Part shown: one piece after another, positions 25,897 through 33,977 of the stretch
Position numbering within the stretch: the stretch's first letter is position 1
Layout: each line of letters starts with the position of its first letter
Origin: Mycolicibacterium flavescens
GTDB taxonomy: Bacteria > Actinomycetota > Actinomycetes > Mycobacteriales > Mycobacteriaceae
Direction: 5' to 3'
Assembly: GCA_900637135.1 (NCBI GenBank)
Contig: LR134353.1
Span: forward strand, 4,216,001-4,280,000
DNA: 64,000 nucleotides
The notes under the pieces: generated by a model
What the model was told of the DNA's origin: nothing
The model's input: the letters and a program-made list of their open reading frames with translations, nothing else
Database searches by the model: none
Program-made: the position numbers and the translations under genes

Positions 25897-26496
25897 ATGG
25901 GGCCGGACCAGCACCGGGTGGGCCGCCGGCGCTCGACGACGTGGGACCACATCAGCAACGTGGCCATCGACCTCTTTGCCAAAAAAGGGTTCGACGACGT
26001 CAGCGTGGACGACATCGCCGAAGCCGCGGGAATCGCGCGGCGCACGCTGTTCCGCTACTACCCGTCCAAGAACGCCCTGCCCTGGGGCGATTTCGACGCT
26101 CATCTGGCCCACATGCGAAACCTGCTGGCCGATCTCGATCCCGAGGTGCCCATCGGCGAGGCGCTGCGCACCGCGTTGCTGGCGTTCAACAGCTTCGATG
26201 CCGCCGAGACGGCGCGCCACCGGATGCGCATGCGGGTGATCCTGGAGACCGCCGCGCTGCAGGCCTACTCGATGACCATGTACGCCGGCTGGCGCGGCGT
26301 GGTCGCCGAGTTCGTCGCCAAACGCCTCGACGCCACCGCAGGCGACCTGATACCGCAGACGGTGGCGTGGACGATGCTCGGCGTAGCGCTCTCGGCGTAC
26401 GAACACTGGCTGGCCGACGAGAAGGTTTCGCTGGCTCAGGCGCTCGGTGCGGCGTTCGACACCGTGGCCGACGGGCTGTGGGCACTCGATCGCTGA
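25897..26496 (+). CDS. mftR: TetR-family regulator of mycofactocin genes
   Basis: 199 residues from the ATG at 25897, which has a strong GGAAAGGGGA upstream; an ATG six codons earlier (25879) lies within that ribosome-binding site. The helix-turn-helix is DDIAEAAGIARRTLFRYYPSK. It is orthologous by position and orientation to Rv0691c, divergent from mftA. It is expected to repress the mft operon and be released by long-chain acyl-CoA. Confidence 0.95.
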   Translation: MGPDQHRVGRRRSTTWDHISNVAIDLFAKKGFDDVSVDDIAEAAGIARRTLFRYYPSKNALPWGDFDAHLAHMRNLLADLDPEVPIGEALRTALLAFNSFDAAETARHRMRMRVILETAALQAYSMTMYAGWRGVVAEFVAKRLDATAGDLIPQTVAWTMLGVALSAYEHWLADEKVSLAQALGAAFDTVADGLWALDR

Positions 26497-26553
26497 ATCA
26501 CCTCGGCGCGCTCGGCCACCGCGATAGCTTGGGGCGGTCGCGAAAGGACGCCG

Positions 26554-28212
26554 ATGGCCGAGCACAGCGCCGAGCACAAGACGGGCCACGATCTGCTCTA
26601 CGACTCCCTGTGGACGAAGGGCACGGCTTTCAGCCACGCAGAACGCCGCCGATTCGGGCTGCTGGGGCTGCTTCCTTCGGCCGAGAAGAGCCTCGAGCAG
26701 CAGACCGAACATTCATGGCGCGAGTTCAGCAGGCGCCGCGAGCCGCTGGACAGGCACATCTATCTTCGAAACCTGCAGGACCGCAACGAGACACTGTTCT
26801 ACCGGGTGCTGCGCGACCATATCGCCGAAACCATGCCGATCGTCTACACACCGACCGTCGGCGAGGCCTGCCAGCGCTTCAGCGAGATCTACCGGCGCCC
26901 GCGCGGGCTGTTCGTCTCCTACCCCGACCGCGAGTTCCTGCGCGAAATGCTGCGCAACCGCCCGCGACGGGAGATCGACGTCATCGTCGTCACCGACGGC
27001 CAGCGCATTTTGGGCCTGGGCGATCAGGGCATCGGCGGCATGGGTATTCCCATCGGAAAGCTCTCGCTGTACACGCTGATCGGCGGCATCGACCCGGCCC
27101 GCACGCTGCCCGTGCTGCTGGACGTGGGTACCGACAACGTCGAGCTGCTCGAGGACCCGCAGTATCTCGGCTGGCGGCACCGCCGCATCGGTGACGACGA
27201 GTATTACTCGTTCATCGACGATTTCGTCACCACGGTGCGCGACGAGCTGCCCGACGTCCTTCTGCAGTGGGAGGACTTCGCCACCGCGCACGCGCTGCCG
27301 ATCCTGCAGCGCTACCGCGACAAGCTGCTCACTTTCAACGACGACATCCAAGGCACCGCCGCGGTGACGTTGGGCGCGCTGCACGGGGCGGCCAGGGTGG
27401 TGGGGCGCCCGCTGTCACAGCAGCAGGTGGTGATGCTGGGCGCCGGCTCGGCAGGCATCGGGGTGCTCGAGATGGTGCACCGTCAGATGGTCAGCGAGGG
27501 CCTGTCGGCTCAGCAGGCGTCGACACAGATCTGGGTGGTCGACATCAACGGTCTGCTCACCGACGACCGCACCGACCTGTCCCCCGGCCAGCGGGCGTTC
27601 GCCCAACCCGCCGGGCGGGTGGCGAGCTGGAGCTTGTCCGGGCCGGCTCAGCTCGCCGACGTCATCCATCACGTCGATGCCGGCGTGTTGCTCGGATTAT
27701 CGACCGCCACAGGGGCATTCACTGAGGACATCGTGCGGGAGATGGCCGCCAAGGTCGATCGCCCGATCATCTTTCCGCTGTCGAACCCGACCAGCCGGGC
27801 CGAGGCCCACCCAGCCGAACTGGACACCTGGACCGGCGGACGCGCGTTGGTGGCGACGCGTTCGCCGTTCGCGCCGCTGGAACGCGACGGGGTGCAGCGG
27901 CCGATCGCCCAATGCAACAACGCCTACATCTTCCCCGCGATGGGCCTGGCCGTCACCGCGGCGCAGGCGACACGGGTGACCGACGAGATGATGCGGGCCG
28001 CGGCCGCGGCGCTCGGCGACGCGTCTCCCGCCCTCGTCGATGCCGGGGCACCGTTGTTGCCCGCGTGGTCGGACATCCCGGATGTGGCCATACGCATTGC
28101 ACAGGCGGTCGCGACACAAGCCGTCGCCGACGGCGTCGCACCCACCCGCAAGCCCGACGAGCTGGCGCAGCGGATCACCGACGTGCGGTGGACCCCCGAA
28201 TACCGGGGCTGA
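26554..28212 (+). CDS. mez: NAD(P)-dependent malic enzyme
   Basis: 552 residues, close to M. tuberculosis Mez (548). It has the catalytic Tyr in MPIVYTPTVGEACQ, the nucleotide/metal motif ILGLGDQGIGGMGIPIGKLSLY with the catalytic Lys, the metal ligands in LLQWEDFA and FNDDIQGTAAV, and a Rossmann motif MLGAGSAGIGVLEM. It converts malate to pyruvate plus CO2 with NAD(P)H, feeding gluconeogenesis and lipid synthesis. It starts 57 bp after mftR on the same strand, so it could be co-transcribed with the regulator; in M. tuberculosis mez is elsewhere. Confidence 0.94.
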   Translation: MAEHSAEHKTGHDLLYDSLWTKGTAFSHAERRRFGLLGLLPSAEKSLEQQTEHSWREFSRRREPLDRHIYLRNLQDRNETLFYRVLRDHIAETMPIVYTPTVGEACQRFSEIYRRPRGLFVSYPDREFLREMLRNRPRREIDVIVVTDGQRILGLGDQGIGGMGIPIGKLSLYTLIGGIDPARTLPVLLDVGTDNVELLEDPQYLGWRHRRIGDDEYYSFIDDFVTTVRDELPDVLLQWEDFATAHALPILQRYRDKLLTFNDDIQGTAAVTLGALHGAARVVGRPLSQQQVVMLGAGSAGIGVLEMVHRQMVSEGLSAQQASTQIWVVDINGLLTDDRTDLSPGQRAFAQPAGRVASWSLSGPAQLADVIHHVDAGVLLGLSTATGAFTEDIVREMAAKVDRPIIFPLSNPTSRAEAHPAELDTWTGGRALVATRSPFAPLERDGVQRPIAQCNNAYIFPAMGLAVTAAQATRVTDEMMRAAAAALGDASPALVDAGAPLLPAWSDIPDVAIRIAQAVATQAVADGVAPTRKPDELAQRITDVRWTPEYRG

Positions 28213-28305
28213 CCCCCTGCACCCCTGCCCGCCTGTACACCAGTGGGCACTCGCAAAAAAAAGTTCCGCCGGAACCGTCGGAGTTCGGCGCGCAACGGCG
28301 ACGAT

Positions 28306-28836
28306 ATGGGTGTGAGCGCCGAACCGAATGGCACGGACGCTCCACGGGAGCTGCTCGCGCTGTACGACGAATCCTTACCGGTGGTGTACGGATACTTCGT
28401 CCGACGTTGTGGTGACCGTGGAACCGCCGAAGACCTGACGTCGGAAACCTTTCTGGCGGCGATGGACGCCGCGAGACGAACCGCTCCGCCACCGATCACC
28501 GTGCCGTGGTTGCTCGGGGTGGCGCGCCACAAGTTGGCCGACCACTACCGGCGCCGCCACGACCGGTTCACCACGCCGGTCGCCGAGCTGCCCGAACCCG
28601 TCGAGCCGCCCGACGACTGGGACGCCGAACTCGACCGCATCGTCGCCGAGAGTGTGCTCGCCAAGCTGCCCGAGCACCACCGCACGGTTCTGGCACTGCG
28701 CTACATGGACGACTGCTCGGTGCCCGAGTGCGCCGAGCTCATCGGCCGCACGGTGCACGCGACAGAGGCGCTGCTGGTGCGGGCCCGCAAGGCGTTTCGC
28801 GCTCACTACCCGGAACCGGAAGGGAGGCAGTCGTGA
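28306..28836 (+). CDS. RNA polymerase sigma factor, sigma-70 / ECF type
   Basis: 176 residues. Region 2 reads YDESLPVVYGYFVRRCGDRGTAEDLTSETFLAAM; region 4 has ESVLAKLPEHHRTVLALRYMDDCSVPECAELIG followed by a helix-turn-helix. No anti-sigma factor gene is adjacent. The next gene (triple VOC) overlaps the stop as GTGA, so the two are translationally coupled. The frame is open back to a GTG at 28243, which would add a basic Lys/Arg-rich stretch over an A8 run; the ATG at 28306 is preferred but its ribosome-binding site is weak. Confidence 0.85.
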   Translation: MGVSAEPNGTDAPRELLALYDESLPVVYGYFVRRCGDRGTAEDLTSETFLAAMDAARRTAPPPITVPWLLGVARHKLADHYRRRHDRFTTPVAELPEPVEPPDDWDAELDRIVAESVLAKLPEHHRTVLALRYMDDCSVPECAELIGRTVHATEALLVRARKAFRAHYPEPEGRQS

Positions 28837-30113
28837 ACAACAGCCACGATCCGCTGGCCGTGCTGCGCGGCGACGAACTTCCGGTCGCCCCCGACCCGGC
28901 TTTCGCCGCCGGGCTGCGCGCCCGACTGGAGTCGGCGCTTTCTCTACCGAATCGAACCGAGGAGGTCGTCATGAGTGGAACCGATACCGCCATCGCCGAG
29001 CTGTCCGAGCCCACCGTCGCGCCGACGGTCCCCCGGTCGGCGGCACTTCCGTACCTGACGGTCCGCAATGCTCGCGATGCGATCGGTTGGTACGTCGACA
29101 CATTCGACGCCACGGTGGTCGGTGAACCCTTCGAGATGGACGACGGCCGCATCGGCCACGCCGAGTTGGCGATCGGCGACGGCGTGCTCTACCTCGCCGA
29201 CGAGTATCCCGAGATCGGGCTGAGAGCTCCTGCAAGGCAGTCTGTTTCGGTGAGCTTGATGCTGCATGTCGCCGATACGGACGCGGTGCTCGAACGGGCT
29301 CGCAGGCACGGCGCCGAGGTGCAGCGCGAGCCGTACGAGAATTACGGCGCGCGGAGCGCAGCGATCGTCGATCCGTTCGGCCACCGCTGGATGCTCACCG
29401 GGCCCGTGACGGCTGCGGCCGTCCCGATCCAGCACGGTGACGTCGGCTACGTGTCGGTGTGGGTGCCAGATGCCGAGGCGGCCGCGCGGTTCTACGGTCA
29501 TGTGCTCGGCTGGACCTATGACCCCGTGACCCAGCAGGCGACCAACACCGACCAGCGGATCGGCATCTTCAGCGTCGACAGGCCGCAGGGCATGCTCTGC
29601 TGCTACGCGGTCACCGACCTCGACGGTGCGCGGCAGTCGATCATCGACGGCGGTGGCACGGTGGGCCGGACCCAGGAACTCGACTTCGGGACCGTTCTCG
29701 ACGCCACCGATCCCGCCGGGATGGCGTTCGCGGTCTTCCGGCCGGCTCCGGGCACGCCGCGTCCAGCCCTCAACGGCACAGGGCCGGGGGAACTTTCATA
29801 CATCACCTATCAGGTGCCGGACTCCGCGGCGTTCAAGGCGTTCTACAGCAGGGTGCTGTTCTGGATGTTCGAGCCGGGGCGCGTCGACGATGGCTGGGGG
29901 GTGCGCGACACGCATCCGATGTCCGGCGTCGCAGGTGGCAACACCGATGCGGTGACCGTGCCGATGTGGACGGTCGACGACATCGAAGCCGCGGTGGCGC
30001 GCGTGCGGGAGGCGGGTGGCACCGTCATCGACGAGCCGTCGCAGCAGTCCTACGGGAAGTCCGCGCTGTGCACCGACGACCAAGGCACCCGCTTCTACCT
30101 CGGCGAGCTCTAG
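28833..30113 (+). CDS. Triple VOC (glyoxalase/bleomycin-resistance) domain protein
   Basis: 426 residues from a GTG overlapping the sigma-factor stop. Residues 1-46 (DPLAVLRGDELPVAPDPAFA...) form a short extension often found on VOC proteins encoded next to sigma factors. Three VOC modules follow: about 70-190 (ALPYLTVRNARDAIGWYVDTF), 203-305 (GYVSVWVPDAEAAARFYGHV) and 320-426 (LSYITYQVPDSAAFKAFYSRV). Such modules bind metal or small ligands; no enzymatic reaction can be assigned. A very strong AGGAGG followed by ATG at 28971 (residue 47) could give a second, shorter product lacking the extension. Confidence 0.88.
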   Translation: MNNSHDPLAVLRGDELPVAPDPAFAAGLRARLESALSLPNRTEEVVMSGTDTAIAELSEPTVAPTVPRSAALPYLTVRNARDAIGWYVDTFDATVVGEPFEMDDGRIGHAELAIGDGVLYLADEYPEIGLRAPARQSVSVSLMLHVADTDAVLERARRHGAEVQREPYENYGARSAAIVDPFGHRWMLTGPVTAAAVPIQHGDVGYVSVWVPDAEAAARFYGHVLGWTYDPVTQQATNTDQRIGIFSVDRPQGMLCCYAVTDLDGARQSIIDGGGTVGRTQELDFGTVLDATDPAGMAFAVFRPAPGTPRPALNGTGPGELSYITYQVPDSAAFKAFYSRVLFWMFEPGRVDDGWGVRDTHPMSGVAGGNTDAVTVPMWTVDDIEAAVARVREAGGTVIDEPSQQSYGKSALCTDDQGTRFYLGEL

Positions 30114-30119
30114 GGCCGC

Positions 30120-31295
30120 TCAGCCGAGGAGGTCGGCGATGGGTGCGCGCGCCGCGATCTTGGCGCGCACCTTCATCACCTTGCCCGGCATGCCACCGCC
30201 GACGACTCCGGCCACCACGCCGTCACGCTCGTAGTAGGCGAGGAACTTGCGACCGTCGTCCTCGACGACGTGGACGACGTCTTCGGCCTCCGGTTCGCCG
30301 AGGCATTGGATCTTGACGTCGTACTGGTCGCTCCAGAAGTACGGCACCGAGACCGCGGTCGGCGGCTCCTGCCCCAGCATCGCCGGCACCAGGACGCGGG
30401 CTTGGTCGGCGACGTTGCTCCAATGCTCAACGCGCACTTGGTGACCGAGGTTGTGTCGCCATGACGCAACGTCGCCGATGGCCCAGACATGCGGCGCGCT
30501 GGCGCGGCCGTGGTCGTCGCAGACCACCCCGTTGTCGAGCTTGAGGCCGCTGCCTTCGAGCCAGTCGGTCGACGGGCGCGATCCGATGCCGACGACCACC
30601 AGATCCGCTTCGAGTTCGGTGCCGTCGCTGAGCACCACCGTCTCGACGCGATCCGAGCCCCGCACTTCCGCAACGCCGACGCCACAGCGGACGTCGACAC
30701 CCTCGGCGCGGTGCACCCGGGCCACCAACTCACCGATCTGCTCGCCGAGCACCGACGCCAGGGGCGCCGGTTGCGGCTCCACCAACGCGACCTCGACGCC
30801 GAGCTTGCGTAGGCTCGCCGCCACCTCGCAGCCGATGAACCCGGCTCCGACGACGACGGCGCGACGAGCCGAACCGGCCTCCTGCCGGAGGGCCACGCTC
30901 TCGTCGTAGTTGCGCAGCACGTGGATCCCCGCGAGGTCGGGGAAGGACGGAATGCGCTTGGGCACCAGACCCGTAGCGATGATGAGTTCCTCGTAGGGCA
31001 GTTCGGTGCCGTCGGCGAGCGTCAACGTCTGGGCGGCCGTGTCGACGGACCGCGCGCCGTTGCCCAGCAGCACGGTGATGTCGTTCTCGTCGTAGAACTC
31101 CGCGGGCTTTAGGCTGACGTCGTCGGTCTCGGAGCGCAGCACCTCCTTCGACAGCGGGGGCCGATCGTATGGCAGATGGTCCTCGTCGCAGACGATCGTG
31201 ACCGGACCGCTGTATTCCGACCGGCGCAACTGTTCGGCGGTGCGCGCGGCCGCGAGTCCGCCGCCGACGATGACGATGCCCGCTGATGTGGTCAT
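30120..31295 (-). CDS. FAD-dependent ferredoxin reductase-like NAD(P)H oxidoreductase
   Basis: 391 residues. An FAD motif at the N-terminus (IVIVGGGLAAARTAEQLR), DRPPLSKEVL typical of rhodocoxin/ferredoxin reductases, an NADH-binding motif (AVVVGAGFIGCEVAASLRKLG) and the second FAD motif (VWAIGDVA) are all present. By synteny it matches Rv0688. Enzymes of this family pass electrons from NAD(P)H to ferredoxins serving P450s or oxygenases, so it could serve the P450s at 14-17 kb; that link is inference. It converges on the VOC gene with 6 bp between them. Confidence 0.93.
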   Translation of the reverse strand: MTTSAGIVIVGGGLAAARTAEQLRRSEYSGPVTIVCDEDHLPYDRPPLSKEVLRSETDDVSLKPAEFYDENDITVLLGNGARSVDTAAQTLTLADGTELPYEELIIATGLVPKRIPSFPDLAGIHVLRNYDESVALRQEAGSARRAVVVGAGFIGCEVAASLRKLGVEVALVEPQPAPLASVLGEQIGELVARVHRAEGVDVRCGVGVAEVRGSDRVETVVLSDGTELEADLVVVGIGSRPSTDWLEGSGLKLDNGVVCDDHGRASAPHVWAIGDVASWRHNLGHQVRVEHWSNVADQARVLVPAMLGQEPPTAVSVPYFWSDQYDVKIQCLGEPEAEDVVHVVEDDGRKFLAYYERDGVVAGVVGGGMPGKVMKVRAKIAARAPIADLLG

Positions 31296-31352
31296 GGGCA
31301 GTTTCTTACACGATCCCTACTGCCTTTTGTCCGCCACCCCGGGCAATGGCGC

Positions 31353-31799
31353 TCAGCCGCGATCGCGGTCGATGACGTTGGTCAGCACGACGACGCTCTC
31401 GCTGCGCTCGACGTGGGCGGCCGAACGGATGCGCTCCAACGCCTCTTCGAGGTGGCGCATGTCGCGCGCCACGACGTGCAGGATCGCGTCGGCGGTGCCG
31501 GTGACGGTGGCTGCGCTGATGACTTCGGGGATGTCGATCCACGCCGCCCGCAATTGTTGTGGGGCAATGGTTCCGTGACGGAAGACCTGCACGTACGCCT
31601 CGGTGGTCCAGCCCAGGGCGGCCCGGTCGACAACGGTCGTGAAGCCGCGGATGACGCCGTTGTCGAGCATGCGGTCGACCCGGCGTTTGACGGCGGGCGC
31701 GGACAGATTGACCTGCTCCCCGATCTCGGCGTAGGTCGCGCGGGCGTCATCGGTCAGCGCCGCGAGGATCTGCTCGTCGGTCGCGTCGAGGCGCTCCAC
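31353..31799 (-). CDS. Lrp/AsnC-family transcriptional regulator
   Basis: 148 residues. An N-terminal helix-turn-helix (TYAEIGEQVNLSAPAVKRRVDRM) is followed by the RAM ligand-binding domain (VISAATVTGTADAILHVVARDM). Start chosen at the GTG at 31799 because GGAGGTGA immediately precedes it; a GTG two codons earlier and a longer open frame also exist. It is divergent from the amidinohydrolase/ornithine aminotransferase genes, with repeated Lrp-like boxes in the gap, so it probably controls arginine or ornithine use in response to an amino acid. Confidence 0.92.
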   Translation of the reverse strand: MERLDATDEQILAALTDDARATYAEIGEQVNLSAPAVKRRVDRMLDNGVIRGFTTVVDRAALGWTTEAYVQVFRHGTIAPQQLRAAWIDIPEVISAATVTGTADAILHVVARDMRHLEEALERIRSAAHVERSESVVVLTNVIDRDRG

Positions 31800-31810
31800 G
31801 GTCACCTCCG

Positions 31811-31857
31811 CACAATAAATCGCCACTTGGCGTGACTGTACACAACAAATCACTACT
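31811..31857. promoter_or_regulatory. Direct repeats, candidate Lrp/AsnC binding boxes
   Basis: Two copies of CACAAYAAATCRCYACT (31811-31827 and 31841-31857) lie exactly 30 bp apart, about three helical turns. A weaker ACAACAATGGATTG follows at 31871. Phased A+T-rich repeats on one helix face suit an Lrp-type octamer wrapping DNA between the divergent genes. Confidence 0.65.
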
Positions 31858-31912
31858 AGACACGCAATGAACAACAATGGATTGCAGCAGAAACCGTCTC
31901 TACCGTTGATTC

Positions 31913-32764
31913 ATGACGTCCTTCAGTGTCGCGACGCCCTCGCGGCCGGGTCGCCACCGCAGGCGTGAAGCCCGAGCGCGCCACTACGTCATGACCGCGC
32001 CGACACACTTCACCGTCGAGTACTCGATCAACCCGTGGATGGACATCGAGACGCCCGTCGACAGCGCGCTGGCCCTCACCCAGTGGGAGACGTTGAGGCG
32101 CACGTACCAAGAACTCGGGCACGTGGTCGACCTCGTCGAGGCGGTCTCCGGACTGCCCGACATGGTGTACGCCGCCAACGGCGGCCTGGTGGTCGGCGCT
32201 ACAGCGGTGGTCGCGAACTTCGCCTACCCGCAGCGCGCTGGCGAGGCGGTTGCGTACGGCGATTGGATGGTCCGCCATGGATATGAACCCGTACAGACGC
32301 GCCACACCAACGAAGGTCAGGGCGACCTTCTCGTCGCCGGTTCGATCCTGTTGGCCGGATACGGATTTCGGACGGATCGACGTGCACACGGCGAGATCGC
32401 GCAGTTGGTCGGGCGACCGACGTACAGCTTCGAGTTGATCGATCCTCGGTTCTACCACCTCGATACCGCCCTCGCGGTGCTCGACGACACTACGGTGGCG
32501 TACTACCCGCCCGCGTTCAGCAACGCCTCGCGGGTAAGCCTGCGAACGCTGTTCCCCGACGCGATCGAGGTGACTAGTTCCGACGCCTACGCCTTCGGCC
32601 TCAACGTGGTGTCCGACGGGCGCAACGTCGTGCTGCCGACCGCGGCGACCGGCTTTGCCGCCCAACTGCGCGACGCCGGGTTCAACCCCGTCGGCGTCGA
32701 CCTCTCCGAACTGCTAAAGGGCGGCGGATCGATCAAATGCTGCACGTTGGAGGTGCATTCGTGA
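31913..32764 (+). CDS. Amidinotransferase-superfamily hydrolase (DDAH / arginine hydrolase type)
   Basis: 283 residues of the GME (guanidino-group modifying) fold. Conserved points are HFTVEYSINPWM near the N-terminus, the His in RFYHLDTALAVLD and the nucleophile Cys near the C-terminus in GGGSIKCCTLEVHS. Family members hydrolyse dimethylarginine or arginine to citrulline or ornithine. Overlap (GTGA) with an ornithine aminotransferase gene makes arginine or a methylarginine a likely substrate. Start is the first ATG; there is no clear ribosome-binding site, so leaderless expression is possible. Confidence 0.85.
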   Translation: MTSFSVATPSRPGRHRRREARARHYVMTAPTHFTVEYSINPWMDIETPVDSALALTQWETLRRTYQELGHVVDLVEAVSGLPDMVYAANGGLVVGATAVVANFAYPQRAGEAVAYGDWMVRHGYEPVQTRHTNEGQGDLLVAGSILLAGYGFRTDRRAHGEIAQLVGRPTYSFELIDPRFYHLDTALAVLDDTTVAYYPPAFSNASRVSLRTLFPDAIEVTSSDAYAFGLNVVSDGRNVVLPTAATGFAAQLRDAGFNPVGVDLSELLKGGGSIKCCTLEVHS

Positions 32765-33975
32765 CCACGTTGGAAGCGACGGGTGCCGCGATCCCGATCG
32801 TCGACGACCACTGTGTGGCGCATAACTACGACCCGCTACCGGTGGTGGCCGCCAGCGCCGAGGGCGCGTGGATCACCGATGTTCAGGGCCGTCGCTACCT
32901 GGACTGCCTGGCCGCATACTCGGCGGTCAACTTCGGCCACCGCAATCCGGAGATCACCGCGGTCGCACACACGCAACTGGACACCGTGACGTTGGTCAGC
33001 CGCGCGTTCCACTCCGACCGACTCGCGCCCTTCTGTGCGGCCCTGGCCGAGCTCTGCGGCAAAAACATGGTGCTGCCGATGAACAGCGGTGCCGAAGCGG
33101 TCGAGAGCGGGATCAAGGTGGCCCGCAAATGGGGCACCGACGTCAAGGGCGTCCCCGCCAATGCGGCAAATATTGTGGTGGCGCACAACAACTTCCATGG
33201 GCGAACCACCACCATCGTCAGCTTCTCCGACGACGAGACGGCCCGGCGCGGCTTCGGCCCCTACACCCCCGGATTCCGCGCCGTGCCGTTCGGTGACGTC
33301 GATGCCTTCACCGATGCGATCGACGACAACACCGTCGCCGTGCTGATCGAACCGATCCAGGGTGAGGCGGGAATCATCGTTCCGCCCGACGACTTCCTGC
33401 CGCACCTACGGTCGTTGTGCTCACAGCGCAACGTCCTGTTGATCGCCGACGAGATCCAGTCCGGCCTGGCCCGCACCGGAAAGACGTTCGCCTGTGAGCA
33501 CTGGGGCGTGGTTCCCGACGTCTACCTACTCGGAAAGGCGCTCGGCGGAGGCGTGCTGCCATTGTCGGCGGTGGTGGCCGACTCCGGCATCCTCGGTGTA
33601 CTGCATCCCGGCGAGCACGGCTCCACGTTCGGTGGAAATCCGCTGGCCGCCGCGATCGGCTCGACGGTGGTGGCGATGTTGCAGCGTGGCCAGTTCCAGC
33701 GCCGCTCAGCCGAACTTGGCGCGCATATGCACCAAAGGTTGCGGCAGTTGATCGGCCGGGGTGTCACCGCGGTCCGCGGCAAGGGTCTGTGGGCCGGCGT
33801 CGACATCGATCCGGGCTCCGGTACGGCCAAAGATGTCAGCGTGCGCTTGGCGCGCCGCGGCGTCCTCGTCAAGGACACCCATGGTTCGACCCTGCGGTTC
33901 GCTCCTCCACTGGTGATCACCGACGACGAGATCGACTGGGCCGTCGACCAGTTCGTGGCCGTTCTAGCGAACTAG
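32761..33975 (+). CDS. rocD: Ornithine aminotransferase
   Basis: 404 residues, class-III PLP aminotransferase. The N-terminal AHNYDPLPVVAASAEGAWITD, the PLP-Asp segment LIADEIQSGLARTGK and the Schiff-base Lys in LLGKALGGGVLPLSAVVAD are typical of RocD. It converts ornithine to glutamate-5-semialdehyde, feeding proline or glutamate. The GTG overlaps the upstream hydrolase stop, giving translational coupling; a longer frame from 32737 lies inside that gene and is rejected. Confidence 0.95.
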   Translation: MTTLEATGAAIPIVDDHCVAHNYDPLPVVAASAEGAWITDVQGRRYLDCLAAYSAVNFGHRNPEITAVAHTQLDTVTLVSRAFHSDRLAPFCAALAELCGKNMVLPMNSGAEAVESGIKVARKWGTDVKGVPANAANIVVAHNNFHGRTTTIVSFSDDETARRGFGPYTPGFRAVPFGDVDAFTDAIDDNTVAVLIEPIQGEAGIIVPPDDFLPHLRSLCSQRNVLLIADEIQSGLARTGKTFACEHWGVVPDVYLLGKALGGGVLPLSAVVADSGILGVLHPGEHGSTFGGNPLAAAIGSTVVAMLQRGQFQRRSAELGAHMHQRLRQLIGRGVTAVRGKGLWAGVDIDPGSGTAKDVSVRLARRGVLVKDTHGSTLRFAPPLVITDDEIDWAVDQFVAVLAN

Positions 33976-33977
33976 CT

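Noticed and set aside
28255..28262. A8 run before the sigma factor as a frameshift site
   Set aside because: It lies upstream of the preferred ATG at 28306 and outside any supported coding region.
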